A stretch of 64,000 nt of DNA from Haloarchaeobius sp. HME9146. Its GTDB lineage: Archaea; Halobacteriota; Halobacteria; Halobacteriales; Natrialbaceae. The notes under the pieces are model-generated. The model saw only the letters and a program-made list of their open reading frames with translations. It made no database searches and was not told where the DNA came from. Shown in pieces: positions 49,423 through 58,934 of the stretch. The position numbers and the translations under genes are program-made. Location: assembly GCF_025399835.1 (NCBI RefSeq), contig NZ_JAODVR010000001.1, positions 2,356,001 to 2,420,000 on the forward strand, given 5' to 3'. Each line of letters begins with the position of its first letter. Position 1 is the stretch's first letter.

Positions 49423-51099
49423 TCAGGCGTCGGCGGCGTGGACTGCCGAGCGTGCGAGCACGATACGCTCATCGTCGTCGTCGCCGTCGTCGTCGCCGTC
49501 GTCGAGTTCGACCTCGTGGAGCGAGACGTGGAGGAACGTGATCGGCGGCGGGAACAGCTGGTCCTCGATCTGGAGTGATGGTTCGACGTCCTCGAGGTCC
49601 GGGTCGTAGATCAGGTCTGCGTCCTGTTCGATGTTGGTCGGCCCGCCGATGATGGCTCCTTCGACGTGGGCGCTCCCACCGACGATACACACGTCCCAGC
49701 CCTCACACTTGTTCTGGCTGGAGAGCGCGGCTTCGTTCGTCTCGGTTTCGTTCACCGCGGGTGCGTCACGGGGTGCGTAGATGGTTCCGTAGAACTGCGT
49801 CGAAGAGCCGCCACCACCGGTGATCGCGACCTGCATATCGGAGGTCCCGTAGATCTGCAGCCGCTCGGACTCGTTCACGATGCCAGCCTGGCCGTTTCGA
49901 AGTCCGAAGTCCCCGTTCATGTATATCCGGAGGGCGTGGTCGTCCGTCGGGTTCTCCAGTTCGAGGTCCGCGCTGTCGAGGGAGATGCTCCCGTTGAGGA
50001 CGAGACTGATGTTCCCGTCCTCGAGGTCGGCCCTGACATCGTTGCTGGAGAGGTTGATATCCCCGTCCAGGTAGTACGTGTTGCCACCTTCCATCGAGAT
50101 GTTGTTACCGGGATTGTTGGGGGTGATTACCGAACTGTTGTTCCGTGCGCCCTCGATCTTGAGTTCGATGGCCGGGTCGAGCTCGTAGAGCCCGGATTCG
50201 ATGTTGGGCATCGTCGACCCGATGATCTCACCGGCCCCACTCACGTTGATGTCACCTTCCGCGCGCACGGGCCCCTCGATGGTCGCGTCCCCGTTCTGGA
50301 CCATGACGTCACCTTCGTCGCCGCCGGTGGCGTACACGCCCTGACCGAAGTCTCCGTTGAGGATCGGTCGCCCGAGCTCCACGGTCACCGTCTCGTTCGA
50401 GTGGTACACGGTCACGGCCCTTTCGCTGGTGTGGTCACGGAGGTACTCCGCCCAGCCGGCGTAGTACTCGCTGTGGATCTTGACGGTGACCATCTCACCC
50501 TCGACGTAGCCGACGCGGTTGATGGGCGACATCGTCCGGTTCTTCCGGATCTCGACCACGCCGGAGCTGATGCGTTTCTCGCCGGAGACGATCGGAATCG
50601 GGAGGTTGAGCGTGCCATCGCGGTAGTGGAACGACGGCGAAGAGACCATCCTCGCGTCGGCACCGGTCCCGCGCCAGACGCCGCCCGCCTGGTAAGCGTA
50701 GACGGTGTCGCCGCGGCGGTACTCGATGGACCCGAAGGATTCGTTCGCGATGTCGATGTTCTGGGTGTAGACCTCGATACGGCCGGTGTCCTTCCGGTGG
50801 ATCGCGCCTTCGCGCGTCCGGATGTCGAAGTCGGTCACCTCGTTCGCACCCTCGCCGAGCGCCACCGACCCGACGTTCTTCTCGAGTTCGATGAACACCT
50901 GCTCGACACGCTGTGATTCGGTGTCCTCTTTGGTTTCTTCGAGCGTGAGCCCACCGATGACGATGATAGACACTGCGCCGATGCTCACCAGCCCGATGAG
51001 CAACACCACCGCTAGCAGTGCGCTCTGCCCTCGTTCGTTCGGTTCGTGTGTCCCCCAGGACGACGTGTCGTCTCCCCCCCTCGCGGAGAGACGTCTCAT
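49423..51099 (-). CDS. pilin-like/beta-helix surface protein 1 (DUF7289-type)
   Basis: A 558-residue protein. After a short charged head, GQSALLAVVLLIGLVSIGAV is a class III/type IV pilin-like N-terminal helix. Then a folded block (GSIEYRRGDTVYAYQAGGVW, LPIPIVSGEKRISSGVVEIR) and a long beta-helix-like region (LVLNGSISLDSADLELENPT, LQIYGTSDMQVAITGGGGSS, FYGTIYAPRD) with the conserved CEGWDVC cysteine pair. It ends in an acidic tail (LDDGDDDGDDDDERIV). ATG 51099 starts MRRLSARGGDD. Likely exported and assembled on the surface. Two similar genes follow in the same orientation. Confidence 0.78.
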   Translation of the reverse strand: MRRLSARGGDDTSSWGTHEPNERGQSALLAVVLLIGLVSIGAVSIIVIGGLTLEETKEDTESQRVEQVFIELEKNVGSVALGEGANEVTDFDIRTREGAIHRKDTGRIEVYTQNIDIANESFGSIEYRRGDTVYAYQAGGVWRGTGADARMVSSPSFHYRDGTLNLPIPIVSGEKRISSGVVEIRKNRTMSPINRVGYVEGEMVTVKIHSEYYAGWAEYLRDHTSERAVTVYHSNETVTVELGRPILNGDFGQGVYATGGDEGDVMVQNGDATIEGPVRAEGDINVSGAGEIIGSTMPNIESGLYELDPAIELKIEGARNNSSVITPNNPGNNISMEGGNTYYLDGDINLSSNDVRADLEDGNISLVLNGSISLDSADLELENPTDDHALRIYMNGDFGLRNGQAGIVNESERLQIYGTSDMQVAITGGGGSSTQFYGTIYAPRDAPAVNETETNEAALSSQNKCEGWDVCIVGGSAHVEGAIIGGPTNIEQDADLIYDPDLEDVEPSLQIEDQLFPPPITFLHVSLHEVELDDGDDDGDDDDERIVLARSAVHAADA

Positions 51100-51456
51100 A
51101 CAGTTTCGAGTAGTCACCAGAATATAAATAAGAATTGTAAGGTCTGGCGTAGCTACTGCGTAAAACCATATCTATATAGATATAAAATTTTTAAATCTAC
51201 TAAGAAAGGATTCCTTAAAATTGCTTAGAGATGTTTTGAAGCCTCAAAGGCTAATGGTAATGGCCGATGATTAATCGGCCATAAGTTTCAATAGTATAAT
51301 CATATCTCGCTATCCAGTTCGCGTATGAACGTTGTGGCCAAACTGTGGTCCATGGTCAGTCATCATGGTGGTCCTCGGGAACGGTCCGACGCGGTGACGT
51401 AGTCGTCCGAATGGCGTCCGGAGAATAGCTCGAACCCGGTCCCTGACTCGGGTAGC
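51100..51456. other. AT-rich regulatory gap upstream of surface protein 1
   Basis: No gene seen. It contains a 9-bp perfect inverted repeat ATGGCCGAT-GATTA-ATCGGCCAT at 51260-51282, an AGCCT-CAA-AGGCT palindrome, and promoter-like A/T stretches just before 51099. A CCTCAAAGGCTA / TCGGCCATAAG motif pair (51242-51285) is shared with the next gap. Confidence 0.55.
51260..51282. promoter_or_regulatory. perfect 9-bp inverted repeat
   Basis: ATGGCCGAT-GATTA-ATCGGCCAT lies about 160-185 bp upstream of surface protein 1. It could be an operator or terminator. The TCGGCCA half recurs upstream of surface protein 2 at 53288-53294. Confidence 0.5.
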
Positions 51457-53115
51457 CTATCGCCGCAGTGACGGCCGATGTGCTGCCGGTGCGAGCACGA
51501 TGCGCTCGTCATCGTCGTCGTCCAGTTTGACGTCGTGGACGGAGACGTGGAGGAACGTGATCGGCGGCGGGAACACGCCGTCTTCGAGCTGGAGGGAGGG
51601 TTCCGTGCCCACGAGGCTCGGGTCGTGGGTCAACCCGGTACTCGACCCGACGTACGTCGGCCCGGCGACGATGGCACCCTCGATGGCACTGTTCCCCGTT
51701 GCGATGCAGACGTCCCAGCCGTCACACTTGCTCTTCGTGTCGATGGTCGCGACGTTGGTCTCGCCGGGGTCGAGCGCCGGTTCGTCCCGCGGCGCGTAGA
51801 TGGTCCCGTAGAACGCGGTGCTCCCGCCGGTGAAGCCGATCTGCATGTCCGAGGTCCCGTATATCTGGAGGTACTGCGCCTGCCCGGTGATGCCGGCCTG
51901 GCCGTTCTTCAGGCCGAAGTGGCCGGTACTGTACACGCGGAAGGCGGATCCCGGGCTCGCGTTGTCTATCTGGATGCCGCCGTCCTCCAGGGCGATGCTC
52001 CCGTTGACGATGAGGGTCACGTTCCCGTCCGCGAGGTCGACCTCGATGTCGTCACCGCCCGAGACGATGTCGGAATCGACGTAGTAGGTCTTGCCCTCGT
52101 CCAGTTCCTCGGTCAGTGGGTTGGGCCGCGGCTTCGACGCGTTCTGCTTCGCGCTCTCGACCATCCGGTCGATGGCGGGGTCGATCTCCGTCAGATCTGC
52201 GTTCACGTTCGACTCCTCCGAGCCGTTTATCGAGTTGTTCTTCTTCTTGTCGATGTCTCCTTCTGCCTTCACCGGGCCCGTGATTCCCCCCGCGTTCCCG
52301 TTGGCGTCGACCTTCACGTTACCGTCGGCACCGCCGGTGGCGTACACTCCCTGGGCGAAGTCACCGTCGATGAGCGGCCGGCCCAGCTTGACGACGACCG
52401 TCTCGTTGGCCTCGTCGACCGAGACGGCCACATCGTTCGTGCGCTCCCGGAGGTACTGTGCCCAGCCGGCGTAGTACTCGCTCTGGATCTCGACCGTGAC
52501 GAGCTTGCCTTCGACGTAGCCGACGCGGTTGATCGGTGAGCGCGTCCCGTTCTTCCGGAGCGTGATCTTCCCGCCAGCGAGGCGGTCGTCACCGGAGACG
52601 GTCGGAATCGGGAGGTTGAGTGTGCCGTCGCGGTAGTGGAACTGTGGGGCAGCGACCATCATCGCCTCGTCACCGGTCCCACGCCAGACGCCGCCCGCCT
52701 GGTAGGCGTACACCGTGTCGTCATTGCGGTACTCGATGGACCCGAAGGTCTGGTTCGCGATCTCGGTGCCGTTGGCGGTCACCGTGATTCGCCCGGTGTT
52801 CTTGCGGTGGACGGCCCCATCTTTGGTCCGCAGGGCGAAGTCGACCTGGCCGGAGCCGTCGTCGCTCAACGCCACCGAGTCGATCGTCCGGTCGAGTTCG
52901 AGGAAGGCGTACTCGATTCGTTTCGTCTCGGTCTCGGATTGCTGTTGCTCGAGCGTGAGCCCACCCACCACCAGGATGGACACGACACCGATGGTGACGA
53001 GCCCGATCAAAAGTACCATCGCTACCACGGCCGTCTGGCTACGGCCCGTGCGTGGCGATGCACCGGTTCGACGTCCCCCTCGTGGTTTCCCCCCTGACGT
53101 GGTGGGACGTATCAT
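51457..53115 (-). CDS. pilin-like/beta-helix surface protein 2 (DUF7289-type)
   Basis: A 552-residue paralog of surface protein 1. It begins MIRPTTSGGKPRGGRRTGAS; the pilin-like helix is VVAMVLLIGLVTIGVVSILV; the folded block (SIEYRNDDTVYAYQAGGVWR) and beta-helix region (LIVNGSIALEDGGIQIDNAS, YLQIYGTSDMQIGFTGGST) follow, with CDGWDVC and an acidic DDDDDERIVL tail. Same strand and spacing as gene 1, so a tandem duplicate. Confidence 0.78.
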   Translation of the reverse strand: MIRPTTSGGKPRGGRRTGASPRTGRSQTAVVAMVLLIGLVTIGVVSILVVGGLTLEQQQSETETKRIEYAFLELDRTIDSVALSDDGSGQVDFALRTKDGAVHRKNTGRITVTANGTEIANQTFGSIEYRNDDTVYAYQAGGVWRGTGDEAMMVAAPQFHYRDGTLNLPIPTVSGDDRLAGGKITLRKNGTRSPINRVGYVEGKLVTVEIQSEYYAGWAQYLRERTNDVAVSVDEANETVVVKLGRPLIDGDFAQGVYATGGADGNVKVDANGNAGGITGPVKAEGDIDKKKNNSINGSEESNVNADLTEIDPAIDRMVESAKQNASKPRPNPLTEELDEGKTYYVDSDIVSGGDDIEVDLADGNVTLIVNGSIALEDGGIQIDNASPGSAFRVYSTGHFGLKNGQAGITGQAQYLQIYGTSDMQIGFTGGSTAFYGTIYAPRDEPALDPGETNVATIDTKSKCDGWDVCIATGNSAIEGAIVAGPTYVGSSTGLTHDPSLVGTEPSLQLEDGVFPPPITFLHVSVHDVKLDDDDDERIVLAPAAHRPSLRR

Positions 53116-53484
53116 CGTAACAGGAAATGCACCCGACACGTAAATAGGAATCGATTATTTTACCCTACTCGAACGCAAGAACACCGAGAATAGTTGTTAA
53201 TTGATTTCTGATTTTGTAGTATAAATGTTCTACAGCCACTCTCGCGGCTATTGACCATTCTGGAACAGCCACCTCGAAGGCTACTATTCGGCCACAAGGT
53301 ACTTTTATCTCACGACGTCGTTCGTGACTGACGGCCGAGCAGTTCGTCGATTCTCTCTCCCACGATTCTAATAACTCAGTGAGACAACATTTCCTTGACA
53401 GAGTGCGTCACGCCTGTCGGAACGAAGGGCATCGAGCCGGTCGAAAAGGAGACGAGTTTCGTCAGTGAAGTCGCTCGCAGAGAC
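53116..53484. other. AT-rich regulatory gap upstream of surface protein 2
   Basis: No gene seen. CCTCGAAGGCTA (53272-53283) and TCGGCCACAAG (53288-53298) match the motif pair in the previous gap, both in the same direction relative to the gene and at similar distance. Confidence 0.55.
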
Positions 53485-55155
53485 TCAGTTCGTCGCCGAT
53501 ACCACTGCGCTGTCGGCGATGAGTATCCGTTCGTCGTCCTCGCCGTCGTCGAGTTCGACCTCGTGGACGGAGACGTGCAGGAACGTGATCGGCGGCGGGA
53601 ACACGCCGTCCTGAAGCTGCAGGTCGGGGTCGAGCGTCGAGAGACTCGTGTCGTAGGTCATCTCAGTGTTCGTGTTGAGCTTGGTGGAGCCGCCGACGAT
53701 CGCCCCGACGATGTCCGCGTGTCCCGAGCTGAGGCAGACGTCCCAGCCGTCGCAGGTGTTCCCGTTCTTGAAGTAGTCGTAGGCAGTGTTCGGTTCGCTA
53801 GCGTTGACCGCGGAATCGTCACGTGGGGCGTAGTACGTGCCGAAGAATTCGGTTCCGTTCCCACCAGTGATGTAGACCGTACTGTTCGAGGTCCCGTAGA
53901 GCTGGAGTCGCTTGGACTCGTTATCGTACCCGACCGAGCCACCCGATTGACCGTAGTGACCCGTCATGTACACCTTGAACGAGTTGCTTCCTGACGGATT
54001 GTCGATATCGAGGTCGTCGCCCTCCATGTACAGACTCCCGTTCAGGATGAGCGTGACGTTGCCACTGCCGAGATCAACGTCTACATCCGAGCCACCAGTC
54101 GTGATATCAGAGTCGACGTAGTACGTCTTGCCGCCGTCGAGCGTCGTGTTCAGGGGGTCGACCGTCTGGATGGACGTGTCGTTCCGGGCCGTCTTGACCT
54201 TGGTGTAGATCACGTCGTCGATAGCAGTGAGGCCCGAGTCGACGTTCTCTTCGGTGGAGCCGGTGATGTCCGACCCGTTGGAGATGTCGCCCTCTGCCCG
54301 GACCGGTCCGTCGATCTGTGCGTTCGAGTGGTTGGCGGCCACGGTCCCGCCACCACCGCCGGTCGCGTAGACACCCTGCGTGAAGTTGGTGTCGGCGACC
54401 GGTCGGCCCAGCTTGACGAGGACCGTCTCGTTCGCTTCGTCGACCTTCACCGCCACGTTGTTGGTCCGGTCGCGGAGGTACTGTGCCCAGCCGTTGTAGT
54501 ACTTGCTCTCGATCTCGACCGTGACCAGTTTCCCTTCGACGTAGCCGACGTTGTTCACCGGGGCCTTGGTGTGGTTCTTCGATATCTCGACGACGCCGGA
54601 GGAGAGTTGCTCCTCGCCGGTCACCGTCGGGATGGGGAGGTTGAGCGTCCCGTCACGGTAGTGGAACTGTGGGGCTGCGACCATCGTCGCGTCGGCACCG
54701 GTGCCACGCCAGACGCCACCAGCCTGGTAGGCGTAGGTGCTGTCGTCACGCCGGTACTCGATGGAACCGAAGGACTCGTTGGCTATCTCGGTCCCGTTGG
54801 CGAAGACGGTGATGCGACCGGTGTTCTTGCGGAACACGGCACCTTCCTTCGTTCTGATGTCGAAGTCGACCTCGCGGGTCGACCCACCGCCCAGAGCGAC
54901 GGTGTCGACGCCTTCGTCGAGCTGGACGAAGACCTGCTCGATGCGCTGGTCTTCGGCGGTATCTTGCGATTCCTGGAGTGCCACGCCGCCGAGGACGACG
55001 ATCGAGACCGACCCGATGGCCACGATGCCGACGAGGAGGATGACGGCCATGACGGCCGACTGCCCTCGCTCCGCCCGGTGAGTCGCACCACGACTGCCAT
55101 CGGATCTCCTGGCCCCAGCAGGGAGACCGTTTGTCAGGGAAGCTCCTCTCATCAT
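53485..55155 (-). CDS. pilin-like/beta-helix surface protein 3 (DUF7289-type)
   Basis: A 556-residue paralog. It begins MMRGASLTNGLPAGARRSDG; the pilin-like helix is AVMAVILLVGIVAIGSVSIV; the shared block GSIEYRRDDSTYAYQAGGVW, the beta-helix strands (LILNGSLYMEGDDLDIDNPS, LQLYGTSNSTVYITGGNGTE) and CDGWDVC are present. The acidic tail reads LDDGEDDERILI. Start may be the second Met at 55152. Confidence 0.78.
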   Translation of the reverse strand: MMRGASLTNGLPAGARRSDGSRGATHRAERGQSAVMAVILLVGIVAIGSVSIVVLGGVALQESQDTAEDQRIEQVFVQLDEGVDTVALGGGSTREVDFDIRTKEGAVFRKNTGRITVFANGTEIANESFGSIEYRRDDSTYAYQAGGVWRGTGADATMVAAPQFHYRDGTLNLPIPTVTGEEQLSSGVVEISKNHTKAPVNNVGYVEGKLVTVEIESKYYNGWAQYLRDRTNNVAVKVDEANETVLVKLGRPVADTNFTQGVYATGGGGGTVAANHSNAQIDGPVRAEGDISNGSDITGSTEENVDSGLTAIDDVIYTKVKTARNDTSIQTVDPLNTTLDGGKTYYVDSDITTGGSDVDVDLGSGNVTLILNGSLYMEGDDLDIDNPSGSNSFKVYMTGHYGQSGGSVGYDNESKRLQLYGTSNSTVYITGGNGTEFFGTYYAPRDDSAVNASEPNTAYDYFKNGNTCDGWDVCLSSGHADIVGAIVGGSTKLNTNTEMTYDTSLSTLDPDLQLQDGVFPPPITFLHVSVHEVELDDGEDDERILIADSAVVSATN

Positions 55156-55373
55156 TCACTGCGTTGCAGTCCGTTAACATATAGGGGGAATACGGTTATG
55201 GACCGTTTTCGCCGTTCACGTGGGCGTGGGTGCACCCGTGCTTTCACGCGGCGTGCGCAGAAAGAAGGGTTTAGAATCGTTTTTGAACGGTCTCGGGCAT
55301 CGGTGAACGATTCAACTAACTCACACGAATCGTGTGGTGGGGTACCAGATACCGTGATGTTCCGATTCCGTCG

Positions 55374-56216
55374 TCAGCGTGGCTGCCACTCGGGTTCGCG
55401 ATCTTCGAAGAACGCGTCGATACCTTCGTTCTTGTCCTCGTTGGCGAACAGCAACGCGAACAGTTCGGCCTCGTACTCGATGCCTTCCTCCAGCCCCATC
55501 CGCGAGCCCGCCTTCACCGCCTTCTTGGCGATCTCCAGGGCGAGCGGGGACTTCGACGCCATCTTGCCCGCAAGGTCGTACACGCGGTCGTCGAGGTCGT
55601 CCTCGGGGTACACCTCGTCGACGAGGCCGATGTCGTTCGCCTCCGTGGCGTCGATGAGTTCACCCGAGAGGATGAGTCGCATCGCCTGACCCTCACCGAC
55701 GAGCCGGGGAAGACGCTGGGTCGCACCGCCGCCGGGCATGATGCCGAGGTTGATCTCGGGCTGCCCGAGCTTCGACCCCTCCTGGGCGATGCGCACGTCA
55801 CAGCCCAGTGCAAGTTCCGAGCCGCCGCCGAGACAATGGCCGTTGATGCGGGCGATGACCGGTTTCTCCAGGTCGTCGACGTACTCGTACACGCGCGGGC
55901 GTTTCGAGGCGTCGCGCTGCTCGATAGCGTCGCGCTCGCGCAGTTCCGTCACGTCCGCGCCCGCGACGAAGGAACTCGACTCGTCCGAGCCGGTGAGGAC
56001 CACGACCCGGACCGAGGAATCCGCCTCGACCGCGTCGAGGACCGCCTTGAGCTCCCGGCGAAGCTGCGCGTTCAGGGCGTTGCGGGAATCGGGTCGGTCG
56101 AGAACGACGGTCGCGACGCCCTCGGCGTGGTCGCCGACCGCGACGGACACGAGTTCGCAGTCCTCTGCCGCGGCGAGCACGTCGTCGGTCCCTGAGTCGG
56201 TCGACTCCTCGCCCAT
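55374..56216 (-). CDS. enoyl-CoA hydratase/isomerase family protein
   Basis: A 280-residue crotonase-fold enzyme. The CoA oxyanion-hole segments are FVAGADVTEL and INGHCLGGGSELALGCD; catalytic-type Glu is in QPEINLGIMPGGGATQRLP. It hydrates trans-2-enoyl-CoA. The 25-residue acidic N-terminal extension is unusual but the ATG is well supported by an immediate 1-nt overlap with the upstream 3-hydroxyacyl-CoA dehydrogenase gene, which precedes it in transcription. Confidence 0.92.
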   Translation of the reverse strand: MGEESTDSGTDDVLAAAEDCELVSVAVGDHAEGVATVVLDRPDSRNALNAQLRRELKAVLDAVEADSSVRVVVLTGSDESSSFVAGADVTELRERDAIEQRDASKRPRVYEYVDDLEKPVIARINGHCLGGGSELALGCDVRIAQEGSKLGQPEINLGIMPGGGATQRLPRLVGEGQAMRLILSGELIDATEANDIGLVDEVYPEDDLDDRVYDLAGKMASKSPLALEIAKKAVKAGSRMGLEEGIEYEAELFALLFANEDKNEGIDAFFEDREPEWQPR

Positions 56217-57100
56217 CAGTCGTCACCCCAGTCGCCACTGGTACCCACTATCTCGCCGTCCTCCCAGACGTAGAAGCCCTCGCCGGACTTCTTGCCGAGC
56301 TTGCCGGCGCGGACCTTCTGCTTGAGGAGCTGCGGCGGGCGGAACCGCTCGCCGAGCTCCTCGCGCAGGTACTCGAGGATATCCAGGCGCACGTCGAGCC
56401 CGACCACGTCGCCGAGTTCGATGGGACCCATCGGGTGGTTGTAGCCGAGTTCCATCGCGGTGTCGATGTCCTGGGGCGAGGCGACGCCCTCCTCCAGCAT
56501 CCTGATCGCCTCCACGCCGAGGGAGACGCCGAGACGCGAGGACGCGAACCCGGCGGAGTCCCGCACCGTCACCGGCTCGCGGTCGATGCCGTCGACGAAC
56601 GATTCGGCGAACTCGACCGTCTCCTCGCTGGCCTGCTCCGGCACCACGATCTCGACCAGTTGCATGATGTGGACCGGGTTGAAGAAGTGGAGCCCGACGG
56701 CGCGCTCGTCGTGGTCGAGCGCACTGGCGATCTCGGTGACCGAGAGCGAAGACGTGTTCGAGGCGATGACGGTGTCGTCAGCGGCCAGTTCCTCGACGTC
56801 CTCGAAGGTCTGCTTCTTCAGGTCCATCCGCTCCGGGACCGCCTCGATGACGATGTCGACCCCGGGGACCGCGTCCGACAGGTCGACGGCGGTGTCGATT
56901 CGGTCGAGGGTCTCAGCCATCTCGGCCTCCGTGACCTTTCCGCGGTCGACGCCACCCTGGAGGTTCCGCCGGATGCCGTCGAGGCCGTTCTCGACGTACT
57001 CTTCTTCGATGTCGCGCATCGTGACCTCGTGCCCGGCCATGGCACAGACCTGTGTGATTCCATGTCCCATCGTCCCTGCGCCGAGTACACAGACGTTCAT
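56216..57100 (-). CDS. 3-hydroxyacyl-CoA dehydrogenase
   Basis: A 294-residue HAD-type dehydrogenase. The NAD-binding Rossmann motif is GAGTMGHGITQVC; the catalytic His is in GLHFFNPVHIMQLVE; SNTSSLSVTEIA is typical. The C-terminal helix domain has ASSRLGVSLGVEAIRMLEEG. It oxidises 3-hydroxyacyl-CoA to 3-ketoacyl-CoA and its gene runs straight into the enoyl-CoA hydratase gene, together giving two beta-oxidation steps. The thiolase lies 4 kb away on the same strand. Confidence 0.95.
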   Translation of the reverse strand: MNVCVLGAGTMGHGITQVCAMAGHEVTMRDIEEEYVENGLDGIRRNLQGGVDRGKVTEAEMAETLDRIDTAVDLSDAVPGVDIVIEAVPERMDLKKQTFEDVEELAADDTVIASNTSSLSVTEIASALDHDERAVGLHFFNPVHIMQLVEIVVPEQASEETVEFAESFVDGIDREPVTVRDSAGFASSRLGVSLGVEAIRMLEEGVASPQDIDTAMELGYNHPMGPIELGDVVGLDVRLDILEYLREELGERFRPPQLLKQKVRAGKLGKKSGEGFYVWEDGEIVGTSGDWGDD

Positions 57101-57175
57101 GAATGATACCGCTCGGTCGAGCGTCGTAAACGTTGCCGCTTCGGCAGCACGGCGTATGTATCGGTGTGGTGAGTG

Positions 57176-58771
57176 CTACCGGTGGTCGGGGTCGAAGAGC
57201 CAGAGCTGGTTCGGCGCGTGCGGGCCGTCTTCACCGATGAGAACGCGGCCATCGGGGAGGACGACGATGTTGTCCGGCCCCCAGAAGGTCGTCCGCGAGC
57301 CGACCGCCGCCGGCTCGATACGCGAGATGTCGAAGTCGCCGTCGAGCTGTGCACAGTACAGCACGCCGTAGGGGAGCCGGTTCAGGGATATCTCGTCGCG
57401 AGGGCGCGCGTTCGCCTCGCTCACCTCGTTCGATAACATCGTGCCCTGTACCGACGACACGGCGATGTAGAGGAAGTCACCGGGTTCCGCGCCAGGACGG
57501 ACGTTGATGCCCTCCATCTTGTTCCACTCGGCGGTCGCCCCCTTCGCGACGGCTGCGCGGCGGGATTCGAGGAACGCGGCCCGGTCGTCGCGGCGGTTGC
57601 CCGCTGCCCATTCCTGCACGTCCTTTCGGGTGATGTACCGGCCGCCGGTCCCCTGTCCGTCGTACTCGGTGACCCACGACGCGATCTCGCGCTCGGTCCC
57701 GTGGGCCAGCCGCACCCACTCGACGTCGAAGCCGACCCGTCCGGAGTCGCTACCCGAGTCCTGCGTGAGCCGGGCAGCGAACAGGGTTCCGGCGGTGAGG
57801 TCCCCGGGGCTATCGGCGACGAACTTGAACAGCACCCCGCCGGCCGCGTCGTCGCTCAGGTAGACGGTGCGCTGGTCGGGCATGACGACCGCGTTCTCGT
57901 GGGAGAACCGGCCGAGTGCGAAGCGCTTCTCGGTACCGGGCGTCCGGGCGAGCGGGTCCGTCACCTCGACGATCCAGCCGTACCGGTACGGGTTCCCGGG
58001 GCGGCCGAGGTAGCGCTCGACCGACTCGTGGGCATCGCGCCAGGTCGCGCCCGCGTACCAGTTCGCCGCCGGCGGTTCGTACTCCTCCGAGAGCAGCGGG
58101 GTGCCCCAGGGTGAGACGGTCCCGAAACAGGTGTTCCACAGGCCCTCGACCGGGCGGAGGTCGAGGTTCTCGCCGCCGAGGACCGTCCACCCCTCGGCGG
58201 TGTTCTGGAGGTGTAGTCGGCTGACTGCCGCCGGAATCTGCTCCCACGCGGTGTAGAGGTAGCCCTGGTTCCGGTCGCCGGGGAACGGCACGAACCCGTT
58301 GAAATCGGGTTGGCTCGCGTCGGTCAGCTTCGTGCCGTCAGTCGCGTAGGTGATGCCGAGGCCCTCCCCTGTCGCGGTCTTGTCTCCCCCGTTGACCAGC
58401 ACGCGATGGGTCCCGAGACAGGACCGAAACGTCCGCTTCCCGTGCCGGGTCCAGGGGTAGGTGAGCGCGTCGACCTCGTCAGGGAGGCTTGTCACGTCGA
58501 CCCCCTCGAACACACCGACTGCACCGCAGTCGTACGGTTTCTCGTTCGTCGAATCGGGATGGGCGACGTTGCAAAAGAGGGTCCCGTCCCCGGTGACGAA
58601 CAGGCCGGTGAACTCCGCGCCGATGACCGTCGTCGCCACTCGCGTCACCGACCCGGTGGCACAGTCTCGGCGCGTCAGGCTGTCACCGAGCACACCACCG
58701 CCGATGCCGAGGGCGACCGCACTCGCCCCGACCAGGCCGAGGCTCTGCCGGCGCGTGAGTTCGCGGCCCAT
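57176..58771 (-). CDS. PhoX-like (DUF839) secreted protein
   Basis: A 531-residue protein with an N-terminal twin-arginine stretch (LTRRQSLGLVGASAVALGIG) and DUF839/PhoX-type propeller strands (GLGITYATDGTKLTDASQPD; GRFSHENAVVMPDQRTVYLS; RLPYGVLYCAQLDGDFD). PhoX proteins are Tat-exported metal-dependent alkaline phosphatases. I could not verify all metal ligands, so phosphatase activity is likely but unproven. Confidence 0.8.
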   Translation of the reverse strand: MGRELTRRQSLGLVGASAVALGIGGGVLGDSLTRRDCATGSVTRVATTVIGAEFTGLFVTGDGTLFCNVAHPDSTNEKPYDCGAVGVFEGVDVTSLPDEVDALTYPWTRHGKRTFRSCLGTHRVLVNGGDKTATGEGLGITYATDGTKLTDASQPDFNGFVPFPGDRNQGYLYTAWEQIPAAVSRLHLQNTAEGWTVLGGENLDLRPVEGLWNTCFGTVSPWGTPLLSEEYEPPAANWYAGATWRDAHESVERYLGRPGNPYRYGWIVEVTDPLARTPGTEKRFALGRFSHENAVVMPDQRTVYLSDDAAGGVLFKFVADSPGDLTAGTLFAARLTQDSGSDSGRVGFDVEWVRLAHGTEREIASWVTEYDGQGTGGRYITRKDVQEWAAGNRRDDRAAFLESRRAAVAKGATAEWNKMEGINVRPGAEPGDFLYIAVSSVQGTMLSNEVSEANARPRDEISLNRLPYGVLYCAQLDGDFDISRIEPAAVGSRTTFWGPDNIVVLPDGRVLIGEDGPHAPNQLWLFDPDHR

Positions 58772-58934
58772 AGTCTCTGAGTGACGTAGGCACGCAGGGG
58801 TGATTACCTCGCGGCGACCCCGTGACCACCCGGGAACGTGCTGCCTACCGGGAAACTTCGGGGAAGGTGGTATCCACGGAGTTCGCGGCTCCCCTGATAC
58901 GTCACGTTATCCCGCCAGCCCGCGTATCTCTCGC

